This document shows, piece after piece, positions 8,119 to 16,778 of a DNA stretch of 39,252 bases. Both the position numbers and the translations under genes were made by a program. The notes under the pieces are model-generated. The model was not told the origin of the DNA. It saw nothing but the letters and a program-made list of their open reading frames with translations, and searched no databases. The stretch's first letter is position 1, and each line of letters begins with the position of its first letter. The stretch is from a bacterium (GTDB lineage: Bacteria; SM23-81; DAOVCL01), in NCBI GenBank assembly GCA_029932675.1, contig JAOZPP010000025.1:1-39252 (forward strand), read 5' to 3'.

Positions 8119-10632
8119 ATGGGAAATCTTATCAAGATATGGATCATAGTTTTCTTCTTCCTTTTGCCCCTTCCTCTTTTAGGGGAGGGATATACCCCGG
8201 AGAACCAACTGGATATAAACCACGCTACCCTTCTGGAGATAGAGAGGCTCCCCCTTAGCAAGCAGGATGCCCTTTCCATTTATAACTACATCTACTACCG
8301 TTCATATCTGAAGAGCATTTATGATTTGCGCAAATTGCCTCAGATCGACCAAGAGGAGTTTAACCGGATCAAACCCTTGATTAAGATAATCCCAGTAGAA
8401 GAAGGCAGCGAAGAATTACGCAGGAGAAATGCCATCTACTATCGCATCTCCCAATGGGCCTCAACCGAAGGGACAAATGAAGGCTTGGTTGATACTTGGA
8501 CAGATATCGCTCTCTCCCCATTGAATGTGAATACTGCCTCCCTCTATGATCTGATGAACTTACAGAACGTCTCCCCCGTGGATGCATTGGCTATCATCAA
8601 GCACCGTCAGAGGGCGGGAAGGATAGCCAGTCGCAGTGAGTTACGAAGGGTCCCCGGACTCTCCGGTTGGGGCTATTCCAACGCAAGGTATTTTCTAAGA
8701 TATACACCCAAGGAAAAAGGAAGGGAGATCCATGGCGACTATCAGGTGAGGCTCTACAATACCCCTTTGGATAATGACCTGATGGACATCTTCCATGAGG
8801 ATATCGTGGCAAAAAGCGGTGAACATGAGTCCTGGTACAACCGGCTAAAGCTATATCAGCAAAGACCTGCCTTCACCAACAAACTGAGGCTAAGGTGGGG
8901 AAACCACTTCAAACTTGGCCTACTTACCCATAGAAGCCAAGGCGAGAAGGAGGAGGCCAAAATTCAATACATAAAAGAGGGAGGGCCTACACTTGGTAAT
9001 AGGACAATCTTCAGCTTACGAATTCCCCCTACTTTAAAGTGGTATGTAAGTTTAGAGGGGTTAAAGTGGAGAGGATTTTCCCTCCAGAGGGTGGTTTTGG
9101 GCAACTATATGCTTGCCTTCGGCCAAGGTCTGGTAATGGAAAATACTGATTTCTTTAAACCCCGCAAGTCCGGTTTCTCCTGGGACAAAAGATATATCGG
9201 TGTCTTGGGTGACCTTTCTCGCACTGAAGAGTTCGCCCTGCGGGGGGTAGCTCTCCAAGGGTCCTGGCGGACCATAGATGGCATCTTCTTCTACTCCAAT
9301 GATCGAAAGGACGCCGTCCTTAACCCAGATGGAAGCGTCTACTCCTACATCATTATGACCCCAAAGATGGAGAATAAAGAAAGGGAGAGATACGGCCTCC
9401 TCCCGATGAGGGACGTCCTCAAGGAAACTACATACGGAGGACATCTGAGATACAGCCCGATCTTGGGGAGCCACATCGGCCTAAGTTATTATGAGAGCTT
9501 ATACAATCGTTGGTTTGACCCCCAAACAGCGACCGTTGTCTCCCGCACAGATAAGCTTACTACTACGGATAGTGAAATCTATAGCCTTTATAAAAGCCCC
9601 GGGAAGTTCCGCCGTTTCTATGGGGCAGACTTCCAGACCATCTATAAGAACTTCTCCCTGCAGGGGGAGTATGCGGTAATGGATACTGCTGGATCGCCCT
9701 TCAAGCGAAACCCTTGGGCCATCGTCCTCAGTGGTTACCTCCAATATGAAAACCTCAACCTACTGATCCTCTATCGTAACTACGGTCTTTCCTATGACAA
9801 CCCCTATTGCCGGGCTTTCTCCAACTACCCCAGGTTCAAGGGAACTATTCTTGAAGATGAATACTACCTTAAAGACCCTTGGTATGGAAACCTCTACGAC
9901 AACTCAGTCACCCCCCAGCCAGAAGAGGGGATCTATCTCTCCTCCCGCTATCGGATAGCCGAAAGGCTTATTCCCCAGATAGAGTTCGACAACTGGGTGC
10001 GCAAGGCAGATCGAGCTCACTACTCAAGGGTGGTAGCCAAGTTGGAGTACAGGCTTATCTATCCCTTGAGATTTAAGCTGAGACAGAAATGGCAGTCCCG
10101 CAACTGGTCCAATGGGCTCACCCCGACAAGTTTTGAAGAGGTCTCCACTCGTCTCCATTTAGATGCCCGCCTTTCTGGCTATGATGACCTGGACTTCATC
10201 TATGTTTCTGGGCACACCAAGTGGCCACCCCGTCCCCGACTGGTGAACAACCCGGAAGCGGACGGGGGACATCCGGTCTCCGGTCAGGCATCCCAACCTA
10301 CTGAGGCCCTCGGAGCCATGTTTACTCATAACTTCAACGAGAACCTAACCCTAAAGGCTTTTATAGGTATATATAATGGCTTCTTCTGGACATTTGAGGA
10401 CAACGAGTTCTTGGTGCTCGATGGACATTCGTATCGTTACTGGTTTTCCATCGCTGATAGGCTATCGCCCAACCTATCGGTGAGGTTCAAATACACTTTG
10501 GATCGCTCCCTACCCCGAAGCTATGTGGATGCGCGGACATATAAAAATGAGCCCTGGGAAAAAGATCCGGATGCTTGGAATGTGAGGGAGTTCACCCCCT
10601 CCTTCCGGCTGCAGATTGATTATAACTGGTAA
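8119..10632 (+). CDS. Exported helix-hairpin-helix domain protein with large beta-barrel-like C-terminal part
   Basis: This 837-residue protein starts with a signal peptide (residues 1-23) and then has ComEA-like helix-hairpin-helix units. One covers about 30-95 (LDINHATLLEIERLPL, then SIYDLRKLPQI). The second covers about 132-192 (LNVNTASLYDLMNLQNV, then SRSELRRVPGL). From about residue 200 to the end the sequence is rich in Tyr, Trp, Arg and alternating polar/hydrophobic strands, like an outer-membrane barrel. Helix-hairpin-helix motifs usually bind DNA non-specifically, as in the competence protein ComEA. In this exported setting they could bind extracellular or periplasmic DNA, but a protein-binding use is equally possible. 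It begins 9 bp after the PorV-like gene. Confidence 0.72.
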   Translation: MGNLIKIWIIVFFFLLPLPLLGEGYTPENQLDINHATLLEIERLPLSKQDALSIYNYIYYRSYLKSIYDLRKLPQIDQEEFNRIKPLIKIIPVEEGSEELRRRNAIYYRISQWASTEGTNEGLVDTWTDIALSPLNVNTASLYDLMNLQNVSPVDALAIIKHRQRAGRIASRSELRRVPGLSGWGYSNARYFLRYTPKEKGREIHGDYQVRLYNTPLDNDLMDIFHEDIVAKSGEHESWYNRLKLYQQRPAFTNKLRLRWGNHFKLGLLTHRSQGEKEEAKIQYIKEGGPTLGNRTIFSLRIPPTLKWYVSLEGLKWRGFSLQRVVLGNYMLAFGQGLVMENTDFFKPRKSGFSWDKRYIGVLGDLSRTEEFALRGVALQGSWRTIDGIFFYSNDRKDAVLNPDGSVYSYIIMTPKMENKERERYGLLPMRDVLKETTYGGHLRYSPILGSHIGLSYYESLYNRWFDPQTATVVSRTDKLTTTDSEIYSLYKSPGKFRRFYGADFQTIYKNFSLQGEYAVMDTAGSPFKRNPWAIVLSGYLQYENLNLLILYRNYGLSYDNPYCRAFSNYPRFKGTILEDEYYLKDPWYGNLYDNSVTPQPEEGIYLSSRYRIAERLIPQIEFDNWVRKADRAHYSRVVAKLEYRLIYPLRFKLRQKWQSRNWSNGLTPTSFEEVSTRLHLDARLSGYDDLDFIYVSGHTKWPPRPRLVNNPEADGGHPVSGQASQPTEALGAMFTHNFNENLTLKAFIGIYNGFFWTFEDNEFLVLDGHSYRYWFSIADRLSPNLSVRFKYTLDRSLPRSYVDARTYKNEPWEKDPDAWNVREFTPSFRLQIDYNW

Positions 10633-10647
10633 GTCATGGAGGCCAAG

Positions 10648-11901
10648 ATGAAAAAAAGATCCTTGCTTTTCTTGTCTGTATTTTCTCTACTTCTTCCCTT
10701 AGGCAGGACTATGGGTTACACCTTCTACGACACCTATTATGGGGAAAGGATTACCGCCCTAAATGCTCGGTCCTTATCTTTAGGACATACAGGAGTATTG
10801 AGTGAACCATTGGCCATAGGCCTAAATCCTGCGCTCTCCTCCGAGGTAAAGAACTTACGCTTAGCCACTTCCCTGAGGATTACTCAAGCATCCGAAGATA
10901 GGGCATTCCCTGTGCATGACAGCTTCGAGGGCTTTCTCACCTACAACACCTATGCGATGAACACCAACTACTACAATGACTTCTCCCTCGCAGTGGTTAA
11001 AGGGTCCACCCTCCCATACATCCCCACCATCGGCTTAGCTTGGTATCCATTTTCTAATTTCAGATATAAATATGGGGAGGAAATAAGGGGGCTGAAAGAC
11101 CCTAACAAGGACAAACTCTTAGCCCGGAATTTGATCAAGTCCTCTGGTGAAATAGACGCCCTTTCCTTTAGCCTTTCCCAGGGGGTTACTCCCTGGTTGG
11201 GAGTGGGAGTCTCCCTGAATATCCTGCGGGGAACGGCAAAGAAATCCAGGGAAACAGATTCTTTAAATACCCCTCAGACCGACCGAAGGGAGGTATGGAA
11301 GAATAGAGCCCTTAAGGGAAGCAACATCTCCTTAGGTCTCACCTATAAGGCCTCGGGCAGATTCAGGTTTGGCCTCTCCTACGGGTCAAAGCCGACCATC
11401 AAGGGTGACCATTACTATCAGGATTTTTTGGGGGATTCCCTTATAGCCGACACCACCCTTAGTTATAAACTTACCTACCCTTGGGAGGTTAACTTTGGGG
11501 TGGAATATAGGCCGAGGAGTATACTTCAAACCAGAATATACTTGGAGACGGCCTTCACCAGATGGTCTAAGCTGCGAACATCGCTACCAGACACCTCCCT
11601 CCCCAAATTGCGAGATGTCTGGGAGATAAAGGGAGGTGTTGAACACATCTTCTTCAACCAAATTCGGGCGAGGTTCGGATTCCTCTATCAGCCATCCCCC
11701 TTTGGCCAGGGCATGGCCAGATCGGCCTTCACCTTCGGTACAGGATTTAAGAGCAAGGGGATGGATATAGACTTTGGAGGGGAGGTGGGGAATAGGGAAT
11801 ATAGGCAGGAGGACCTCTTCCCGGAAAGTGTACCACCGAGAAAGGATCGAATAAAGGAATCCTTGATTAAATTTATAGTAACGATAAGCTATCAAACTTA
11901 G
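10648..11901 (+). CDS. Outer-membrane beta-barrel protein, PorV/FadL-like
   Basis: A second barrel-type outer-membrane protein of 417 residues. The signal peptide is KKRSLLFLSVFSLLLPLGRTMG. The mature start (NARSLSLGHTGVL, then GLNPALSS) repeats the pattern of the PorV/UPF0164 family, and the remainder is amphipathic strands. I use the ATG at 10648, five bases after GGAGG, rather than the ATG at 10636 that contains part of this ribosome binding site. Its stop codon is part of the ribosome binding site (TAGGAGG) of the following 5'-nucleotidase, indicating translational coupling. Function not identifiable beyond the fold. Confidence 0.7.
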   Translation: MKKRSLLFLSVFSLLLPLGRTMGYTFYDTYYGERITALNARSLSLGHTGVLSEPLAIGLNPALSSEVKNLRLATSLRITQASEDRAFPVHDSFEGFLTYNTYAMNTNYYNDFSLAVVKGSTLPYIPTIGLAWYPFSNFRYKYGEEIRGLKDPNKDKLLARNLIKSSGEIDALSFSLSQGVTPWLGVGVSLNILRGTAKKSRETDSLNTPQTDRREVWKNRALKGSNISLGLTYKASGRFRFGLSYGSKPTIKGDHYYQDFLGDSLIADTTLSYKLTYPWEVNFGVEYRPRSILQTRIYLETAFTRWSKLRTSLPDTSLPKLRDVWEIKGGVEHIFFNQIRARFGFLYQPSPFGQGMARSAFTFGTGFKSKGMDIDFGGEVGNREYRQEDLFPESVPPRKDRIKESLIKFIVTISYQT

Positions 11902-11913
11902 GAGGTATTTAAT

Positions 11914-13587
11914 TTGAAGCTACTACGATCTATCTATCTAACAACTGTTCTCTCCCTGCTGTGTATTCCTTCCCTTTGGGCCTTAGATGGACAAAGGATT
12001 GTGGTTATGCATACAAACGATGTCCATGGGGGCATTAATCCACAGAAGGCGACCTTTATGAGCCGCGAGTTTCCCCCTTCCTTGGGAGGAGGGGCCTCGC
12101 AGGCGACGATCATTCAGGCCGAAAGGGAGAAGGCCAAGGAAAATGGCTGGGGATTTTTGCTCATCGATGACGGGGACATCTTTCAAGGGACTCCCGTGGG
12201 GACAAAGACCAAAGGCAGGGCGGTAATCGAGTATATGAACAGGGTGGGCTATGACCTGCTCACCGTAGGGAATCATGACTTCGATAAAGGGGTGGATAAC
12301 CTCCGGGAATTAGCTGAAATGGCCAATTTTCCCTTCTTGGGAGCCAATGTCGTCAATGCAGAGACTGGGGAGATACTAAACTTCCTCAAACCATACCTCA
12401 TCAAGGAGGTGGGGGGAATAAAATTGGGGATAATTGGCCTCTGCACTACTGAGACCCAGCAGATGAGTTTTCCTGGGAATATAAAGGGAGTAAAGTTTCT
12501 CCCGGCAGCTCCAGTGATGGAAAAGTATATCAAGGAAGTAAAGGCTAAGGGGGCTGATCTTATCATCGGTTCGGTGCACTTAGGTATCCCTTGGGGGGTT
12601 AATGACGCCTACAAGAGGATGATAGAAAGGGAGAAAAAGGGAGAGAGAAGAACTTGGATGATCAATGCTATGGAACTTGCTCATCAAGTGCCAGGGATAG
12701 ATATCCTCTTCTGCGGACACATCCATGTGGGTTATCGCCAGCCCTGGGAGGAACCTTTTCACCACACCCTACTCTTCCAAACTTATGCCTATGGATCAAG
12801 CTTAGGGGAAGTTATCCTCATCGTGGATAGAAAGACGAAGACCTTGGCTGGATATGAACTAACCACTAAAGCAGGAGAACTCCTTACTCCCTTTTCCGAT
12901 GAGTTCTGGCCAGATCAAGATATCGCTCAGAGGATAAACGATGAGGTTGTCCGAGTAGAGAAAGGGATGAAGATTCCCATTGGCTACACAAAGGTGAACA
13001 TTACCCGGGGGGATGCCTCCAACAACCTAATGGGCTTTGTGGTGGTTGATGCGATGAGGGAAAGGATGGATGGAGACTTCGCCTTCATTAACTTGGGGGG
13101 AATAAGAAAGGAGATACCCGCCGGGCCCATAACCACCAAGGACATATTCGAGGTCCTTCCCTTTGGCAATCAAGCCGTAATCATCAAGATGGATGGCCGT
13201 TTTTTGAAGAAGATTATAGAAATCAGGGTGAGCGACGATCATCATGGCTTGATTACCTCTGGAGGGAAAATTGTATATAACCACAACCGACCGGATATGG
13301 ACCGTATAACCCACTTTGAGGTTGGCGGAAAAGTCCTGGACCCGGACAAGATATACAGAGTGGTGACCACCGACTTCATCGCCCAAGGGAACATCGGGTT
13401 GAACATCCTCACTACCGTGCCTCAGGATGATATCTACTACTCAGGGGTTCCGGTCAGGCTTATGGTAGTGGAGTATGTGAAAAATCACTCCCCCCTCTCC
13501 CCCGAGGTGGATGGAAGGTGGCTGAGGGATGATAGCTCTCAAATGGATGAAGAGCTAAGGAAGGCGTTTAAGAAAGAGGTATTCTAA
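11914..13587 (+). CDS. Periplasmic or secreted 5'-nucleotidase/UDP-sugar hydrolase family metallophosphatase
   Basis: Two-metal phosphohydrolase of the UshA/CpdB class that removes phosphate from nucleotides outside the cytoplasm. The 557-residue protein has a signal peptide (about 1-24). The catalytic domain carries the metal motifs HTNDVHGG (near 32-39), DDGDIFQG, GNHDFDKG and CGHIHVGY. The C-terminal 5'-nucleotidase domain includes NLGGIRKEI, then FEVLPFGN, which positions the nucleoside. The start is a TTG at 11914 behind GGAGG. It is the last gene of the barrel/helix-hairpin-helix operon. Nucleotide scavenging is the natural role, feeding salvage enzymes such as Upp. Confidence 0.88.
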   Translation: MKLLRSIYLTTVLSLLCIPSLWALDGQRIVVMHTNDVHGGINPQKATFMSREFPPSLGGGASQATIIQAEREKAKENGWGFLLIDDGDIFQGTPVGTKTKGRAVIEYMNRVGYDLLTVGNHDFDKGVDNLRELAEMANFPFLGANVVNAETGEILNFLKPYLIKEVGGIKLGIIGLCTTETQQMSFPGNIKGVKFLPAAPVMEKYIKEVKAKGADLIIGSVHLGIPWGVNDAYKRMIEREKKGERRTWMINAMELAHQVPGIDILFCGHIHVGYRQPWEEPFHHTLLFQTYAYGSSLGEVILIVDRKTKTLAGYELTTKAGELLTPFSDEFWPDQDIAQRINDEVVRVEKGMKIPIGYTKVNITRGDASNNLMGFVVVDAMRERMDGDFAFINLGGIRKEIPAGPITTKDIFEVLPFGNQAVIIKMDGRFLKKIIEIRVSDDHHGLITSGGKIVYNHNRPDMDRITHFEVGGKVLDPDKIYRVVTTDFIAQGNIGLNILTTVPQDDIYYSGVPVRLMVVEYVKNHSPLSPEVDGRWLRDDSSQMDEELRKAFKKEVF

Positions 13588-13687
13588 TTTTGAGAAAATA
13601 GCAGACAGACCGAAAGACCTATGGCCTACTCCCAATAGACAGATACATAATCATTAGATCGGGATTAAGTTCCACCCGGAGAAAAGA

Positions 13688-13720
13688 AACTGCCCTCCAA
13701 TTAAGGTCTGGAGGGCAGTT
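13688..13720 (-). terminator. Terminator between convergent genes
   Basis: A perfect 12-bp inverted repeat (AACTGCCCTCCA at 13688-13699 and TGGAGGGCAGTT at 13709-13720) with a 9-nt loop. Read on the minus strand it is followed by a T-rich stretch (TTTCTTTTC), so it best serves the protease gene, whose stop codon lies 12 bp before it. It may also stop the plus-strand nucleotidase operon. Confidence 0.75.
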
Positions 13721-13732
13721 TAGTTTCCAGTG

Positions 13733-16273
13733 CTATTTGAGCAAAACCATCTTTTTGGTTTCTGTATAAGTCCTTACCCTGATATGATATAGATAAACGC
13801 CTGAGGCAAATGGACCACCATCCCATCTTACGCTCTTGTATCCAGAGGTTTGCCTTTCATCCACTAAGGTGGCGATCCGCTGACCCAAAAGGTTGTAAAT
13901 CTCCAGCTTAACCTGAGCACTTTGGGGAAGGAAATATCTGATCTCCGTAACCTGATTGAATGGATCAGGGTAGTTTTGCATTAGAAGAAAGGATTCTGGA
14001 TGGTCCAGGAACTCCTCAGTTCTTAGCCCAGCGGGGATGGTGGCTTGAGCTTCCTCGGAATATTCTCCCTCATTTCCAGCGCTATCTATTGCTGAAACCC
14101 GATAATAATAGGTTATCCCCGGCCCCACCTTCAGATCAATAAAAGCGGTATCATAGGAAAATCCCAGGGAATCATCAGAATTCGGCGTGAAACCACTGGT
14201 TGTATCGCGGTAGATTAGGTAATGGTCAACACCGATGTTGTCCGTCGCCGGTAACCAAGTAAGCATTACAGTAGTGTCAGTTGCCGAGGCTTCCAAGTTG
14301 GTCACCTTGGACGGTGGAGTTCCATCGCTAAGGGTAAAGGGACCATCGCTCACATCCTGTGGATCACCATCTACAGCATCGGAGACCCGCACCAGACAGT
14401 CCGTAGAGGGAGTGGCCGGCACAGTCCAGGAATAGCTCCCATCATTGGCCGTGGAGGCCACCACAGTCACCCAATCCGTGCCCCCATTGATGCTGTATTC
14501 CAGCTTCACCTCGGCTATGGAACCTGTCCATGTCCAGCTAATCAGATGGCTACTCCCCACCTCCCAGTCCTCCCCCCCATTCGGGGAGATAAGGGTAAGA
14601 GTTGGCTGAGTGATTGTAAAGGGACCATCGCTCACATCCTGTGGATCACCATCTACAGCATCGGAGACCCGCACCAGACAGTCCGTAGAGGGAGTGGCCG
14701 GCACAGTCCAGGAATAGCTCCCATCATTGGCCGTGGAGGCCACCACAGTCGCCCAATCCGTGCCCCCATTGGTGCTGTATTCCAACTTCACCTCGGCTAT
14801 GGAACCTGTCCATGTCCAGCTAATCAGATGACTACTCCCCACCTCCCAGTCCTCCCCCCCATTCGGGGAGATAAGGGTAAGGGTAGGTAATCCACTGCTG
14901 CGCACCCTGATAGCCACATCATTTGCTTGGTTTGCCCCCAGGTCATACCAGGAACCGCTGCTCCCGTTGCTGCTGATGTAGGTAATTCCTGTCTCATTCG
15001 GCCCTTGATCATCGGCGGCAATTGGGTATGTCCCACTGGAGTTGGTAAACTTCACTACCACATAGATATCGTTTCCCGCGGCAACCGAAAGGGGGGAGTC
15101 CAAGGGAATCGAATGATACCCGGCTTCATCGAAGCTGCTATTTAGCTTGCTGGACAACAGGCCGCTTAAGGTGGATCCATCGAAACTGTCATAAATATAG
15201 ACATCGATATCGGTTGTGGCATCTGTTGTCCAAAACTCAACCCGAGTGAGGTTGAACGCTGAGGAGGGGACAAATTTACAGAGCCCCCAGGCTGTTGTTG
15301 ATCCATAGCCCCAACTATTCGTCCAGCCTCCCTCGTCATAGTAGAGAACCTCCCCGTTCTGGTCATAGTTCTGCCAATCGGCCATATAAGAAGACCACAT
15401 CCCAATATTAGCAGAGCCATAGGCAATGGTAAAATAGCCCCTTTCCGTCCCATAACCACAGGTTCCCCCCCAGTTGGTCCCCCAACTATTCTTCACGATC
15501 CAGGCCCCCGTTCCTCCCGCATGGGAGAGGGTGTCATCCCATCCCACAATTAAAACCGCATGATTGGGGTCCCAGTCTCCGGTATAATAAAGCGTATATG
15601 AACCGTCATAGCTGGAAAATTCACTCCGCCAACTGGGGTCGTTGTCGTCACCAGCATAAAAAGTGGTGTAAACTGGTCCATAGGTGTAAATGTAGTCCTT
15701 TAATACATTCGTAGCCGGAACGCTATTCCCAGATATTATCCTCCAATCCAAGAGGGTCTTTATATGGGAACAAGCGGAATTACAACTGACATCACTGGGC
15801 ACGTAAGGGTCGCATGATTCCGATACGGTTCCTTCTTTCGAAAACCAACTGGCCATTTGGTAGTAGCTACCACCTCCGCAGCTTGTCCCATACCAGTTGC
15901 ATTCCTTGGCATTATTCTCTGAAAAGTCATAAGTTCCCTCGTCATCCATCAACATCTTGGACTCGATATTGGCTACCGAAGCGAATGCATAACAAGAACC
16001 ACAGTTCCCCTGGTTTTTGACTGAAGTAACCTTACCCTGTTTTCGCCAGTCCCACTGAGCAGGGGGTTGTAAACTTTTGAACCGTTTAGGCAGTTTCTTC
16101 CCTGTCAAATGGGAAAGATCCATTGGGGGAGGGAGAAAACCTGTAGCTGGAGGTAATTCCGTATGCTTTCTTGGCAATTTTGGAGCCTTCTGGGGTAGTT
16201 CGGCCTTCGTCGATGGGACTACTAAACAAATAGATAAACTGAGCACAACGGCCATAGTGATGTTCCCTCTCAT
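13733..16273 (-). CDS. Secreted papain-family (C1A) cysteine protease with Ig-like repeats and FlgD/type-IX-like tail
   Basis: Exported protease of 846 residues. Order of parts: signal peptide (1-24); proline-rich short propeptide; papain domain at about 72-290; a carbohydrate-binding-like beta region to about 465; two nearly identical 94-residue Ig-like repeats beginning LTLISPNGGEDWEVG; a fibronectin-III domain (TPPSKVTNLEASATDT...); and a C-terminal tail with NYPDPFNQVTEI and SGVYLYHIR. Catalytic residues are visible: Gln88 (oxyanion hole), Cys94 in GNCGSCYAFA, His238 in DPNHAVLIVGW and Asn262 in KNSWGTNWG. The tail resembles FlgD-like or type IX sorting domains, suggesting surface attachment or secretion. 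It is transcribed alone from its own promoter at 16369-16397. Confidence 0.9.
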   Translation of the reverse strand: MRGNITMAVVLSLSICLVVPSTKAELPQKAPKLPRKHTELPPATGFLPPPMDLSHLTGKKLPKRFKSLQPPAQWDWRKQGKVTSVKNQGNCGSCYAFASVANIESKMLMDDEGTYDFSENNAKECNWYGTSCGGGSYYQMASWFSKEGTVSESCDPYVPSDVSCNSACSHIKTLLDWRIISGNSVPATNVLKDYIYTYGPVYTTFYAGDDNDPSWRSEFSSYDGSYTLYYTGDWDPNHAVLIVGWDDTLSHAGGTGAWIVKNSWGTNWGGTCGYGTERGYFTIAYGSANIGMWSSYMADWQNYDQNGEVLYYDEGGWTNSWGYGSTTAWGLCKFVPSSAFNLTRVEFWTTDATTDIDVYIYDSFDGSTLSGLLSSKLNSSFDEAGYHSIPLDSPLSVAAGNDIYVVVKFTNSSGTYPIAADDQGPNETGITYISSNGSSGSWYDLGANQANDVAIRVRSSGLPTLTLISPNGGEDWEVGSSHLISWTWTGSIAEVKLEYSTNGGTDWATVVASTANDGSYSWTVPATPSTDCLVRVSDAVDGDPQDVSDGPFTITQPTLTLISPNGGEDWEVGSSHLISWTWTGSIAEVKLEYSINGGTDWVTVVASTANDGSYSWTVPATPSTDCLVRVSDAVDGDPQDVSDGPFTLSDGTPPSKVTNLEASATDTTVMLTWLPATDNIGVDHYLIYRDTTSGFTPNSDDSLGFSYDTAFIDLKVGPGITYYYRVSAIDSAGNEGEYSEEAQATIPAGLRTEEFLDHPESFLLMQNYPDPFNQVTEIRYFLPQSAQVKLEIYNLLGQRIATLVDERQTSGYKSVRWDGGPFASGVYLYHIRVRTYTETKKMVLLK
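14318..14881 (-). repeat. Tandem duplication of a 282-bp Ig-like domain unit
   Basis: Two directly adjacent 282-bp copies (14600-14881 and 14318-14599) inside the protease gene encode the LTLISPNGGEDW domain. By eye they differ at only a handful of positions, mostly silent or conservative, which indicates a recent duplication or ongoing gene conversion. Confidence 0.92.
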
Positions 16274-16368
16274 CTTAATACCTCCGAAGTCTTTTCTAAA
16301 CTACAAGCAGAGAATCCTTTCTCTACCTAAATTAAGGCCAATAGCGGGTCGCTCTGGCTGCATTTTTC

Positions 16369-16397
16369 ATAATAGAATTAAAGAAGCCCGTTGTCAA
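16369..16397 (-). promoter_or_regulatory. Predicted promoter of the cysteine protease
   Basis: On the minus strand TTGACA (16397-16392) and TATTAT (16374-16369) are separated by exactly 17 bp. The leader before the ATG at 16273 would be about 90 nt and contains a small hairpin (AGAGAA-AGGA-TTCTCT). Confidence 0.65.
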
Positions 16398-16433
16398 CCA
16401 TTTACAACGAGCGATAGTAGAGGCGAACTTGTT

Positions 16434-16445
16434 GATATCGATATC
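16434..16445. promoter_or_regulatory. Perfect 12-bp palindrome upstream of the protease promoter
   Basis: GATATCGATATC is its own reverse complement and lies 36 bp upstream of the protease -35 box, just after the MerR gene. It is a candidate regulator-binding site; a chance palindrome cannot be excluded. Confidence 0.3.
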
Positions 16446-16479
16446 CAGTATTTCTGCCGGACAGAGATTTACCCTTCTT

Positions 16480-16761
16480 CTATTCCCCTTCATTCCCTTG
16501 ACCCATCTCTTCGTGCAAGATCCTCCTTGCCCCAGCCAGGCTATACATCTTCTCCTTGAGTAACTCCTTAATCCGGTAAATCACCTGAAGGTTCTCCCGG
16601 TCATATCTCCTCTGCCCCCCAGGGGTGCGTAAGGGATTTAATACACCGGGAAATATCCTCTCCCAATACCTAAGGGTATAGATGGGGACACCAGTGAGGC
16701 GAGCTACCTGACCTATCTTAAGCAGGGAATCTCCCCCTGGAGTGGATTGCTTAAGGACCAT
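16480..16761 (-). CDS. Short MerR-family transcriptional regulator
   Basis: A DNA-binding protein of 93 residues. It contains the MerR winged helix-turn-helix (LLKIGQVARLTGVPIYTLRYWE at about 13-34, with PLRTPGGQRRYDREN at 43-57) but ends soon after, without the dimerising helix and effector-binding domain of full MerR proteins. It begins 17 bp after flgL behind a GGAGG, so it is probably cotranscribed with flgN-flgK-flgL. This position suggests feedback control of flagellar or surface genes, or of the neighbouring protease, but the target is unknown. The family call is firm; the role is inference. Confidence 0.85.
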   Translation of the reverse strand: MVLKQSTPGGDSLLKIGQVARLTGVPIYTLRYWERIFPGVLNPLRTPGGQRRYDRENLQVIYRIKELLKEKMYSLAGARRILHEEMGQGNEGE

Positions 16762-16778
16762 GCCCCTACCTCCATCAT

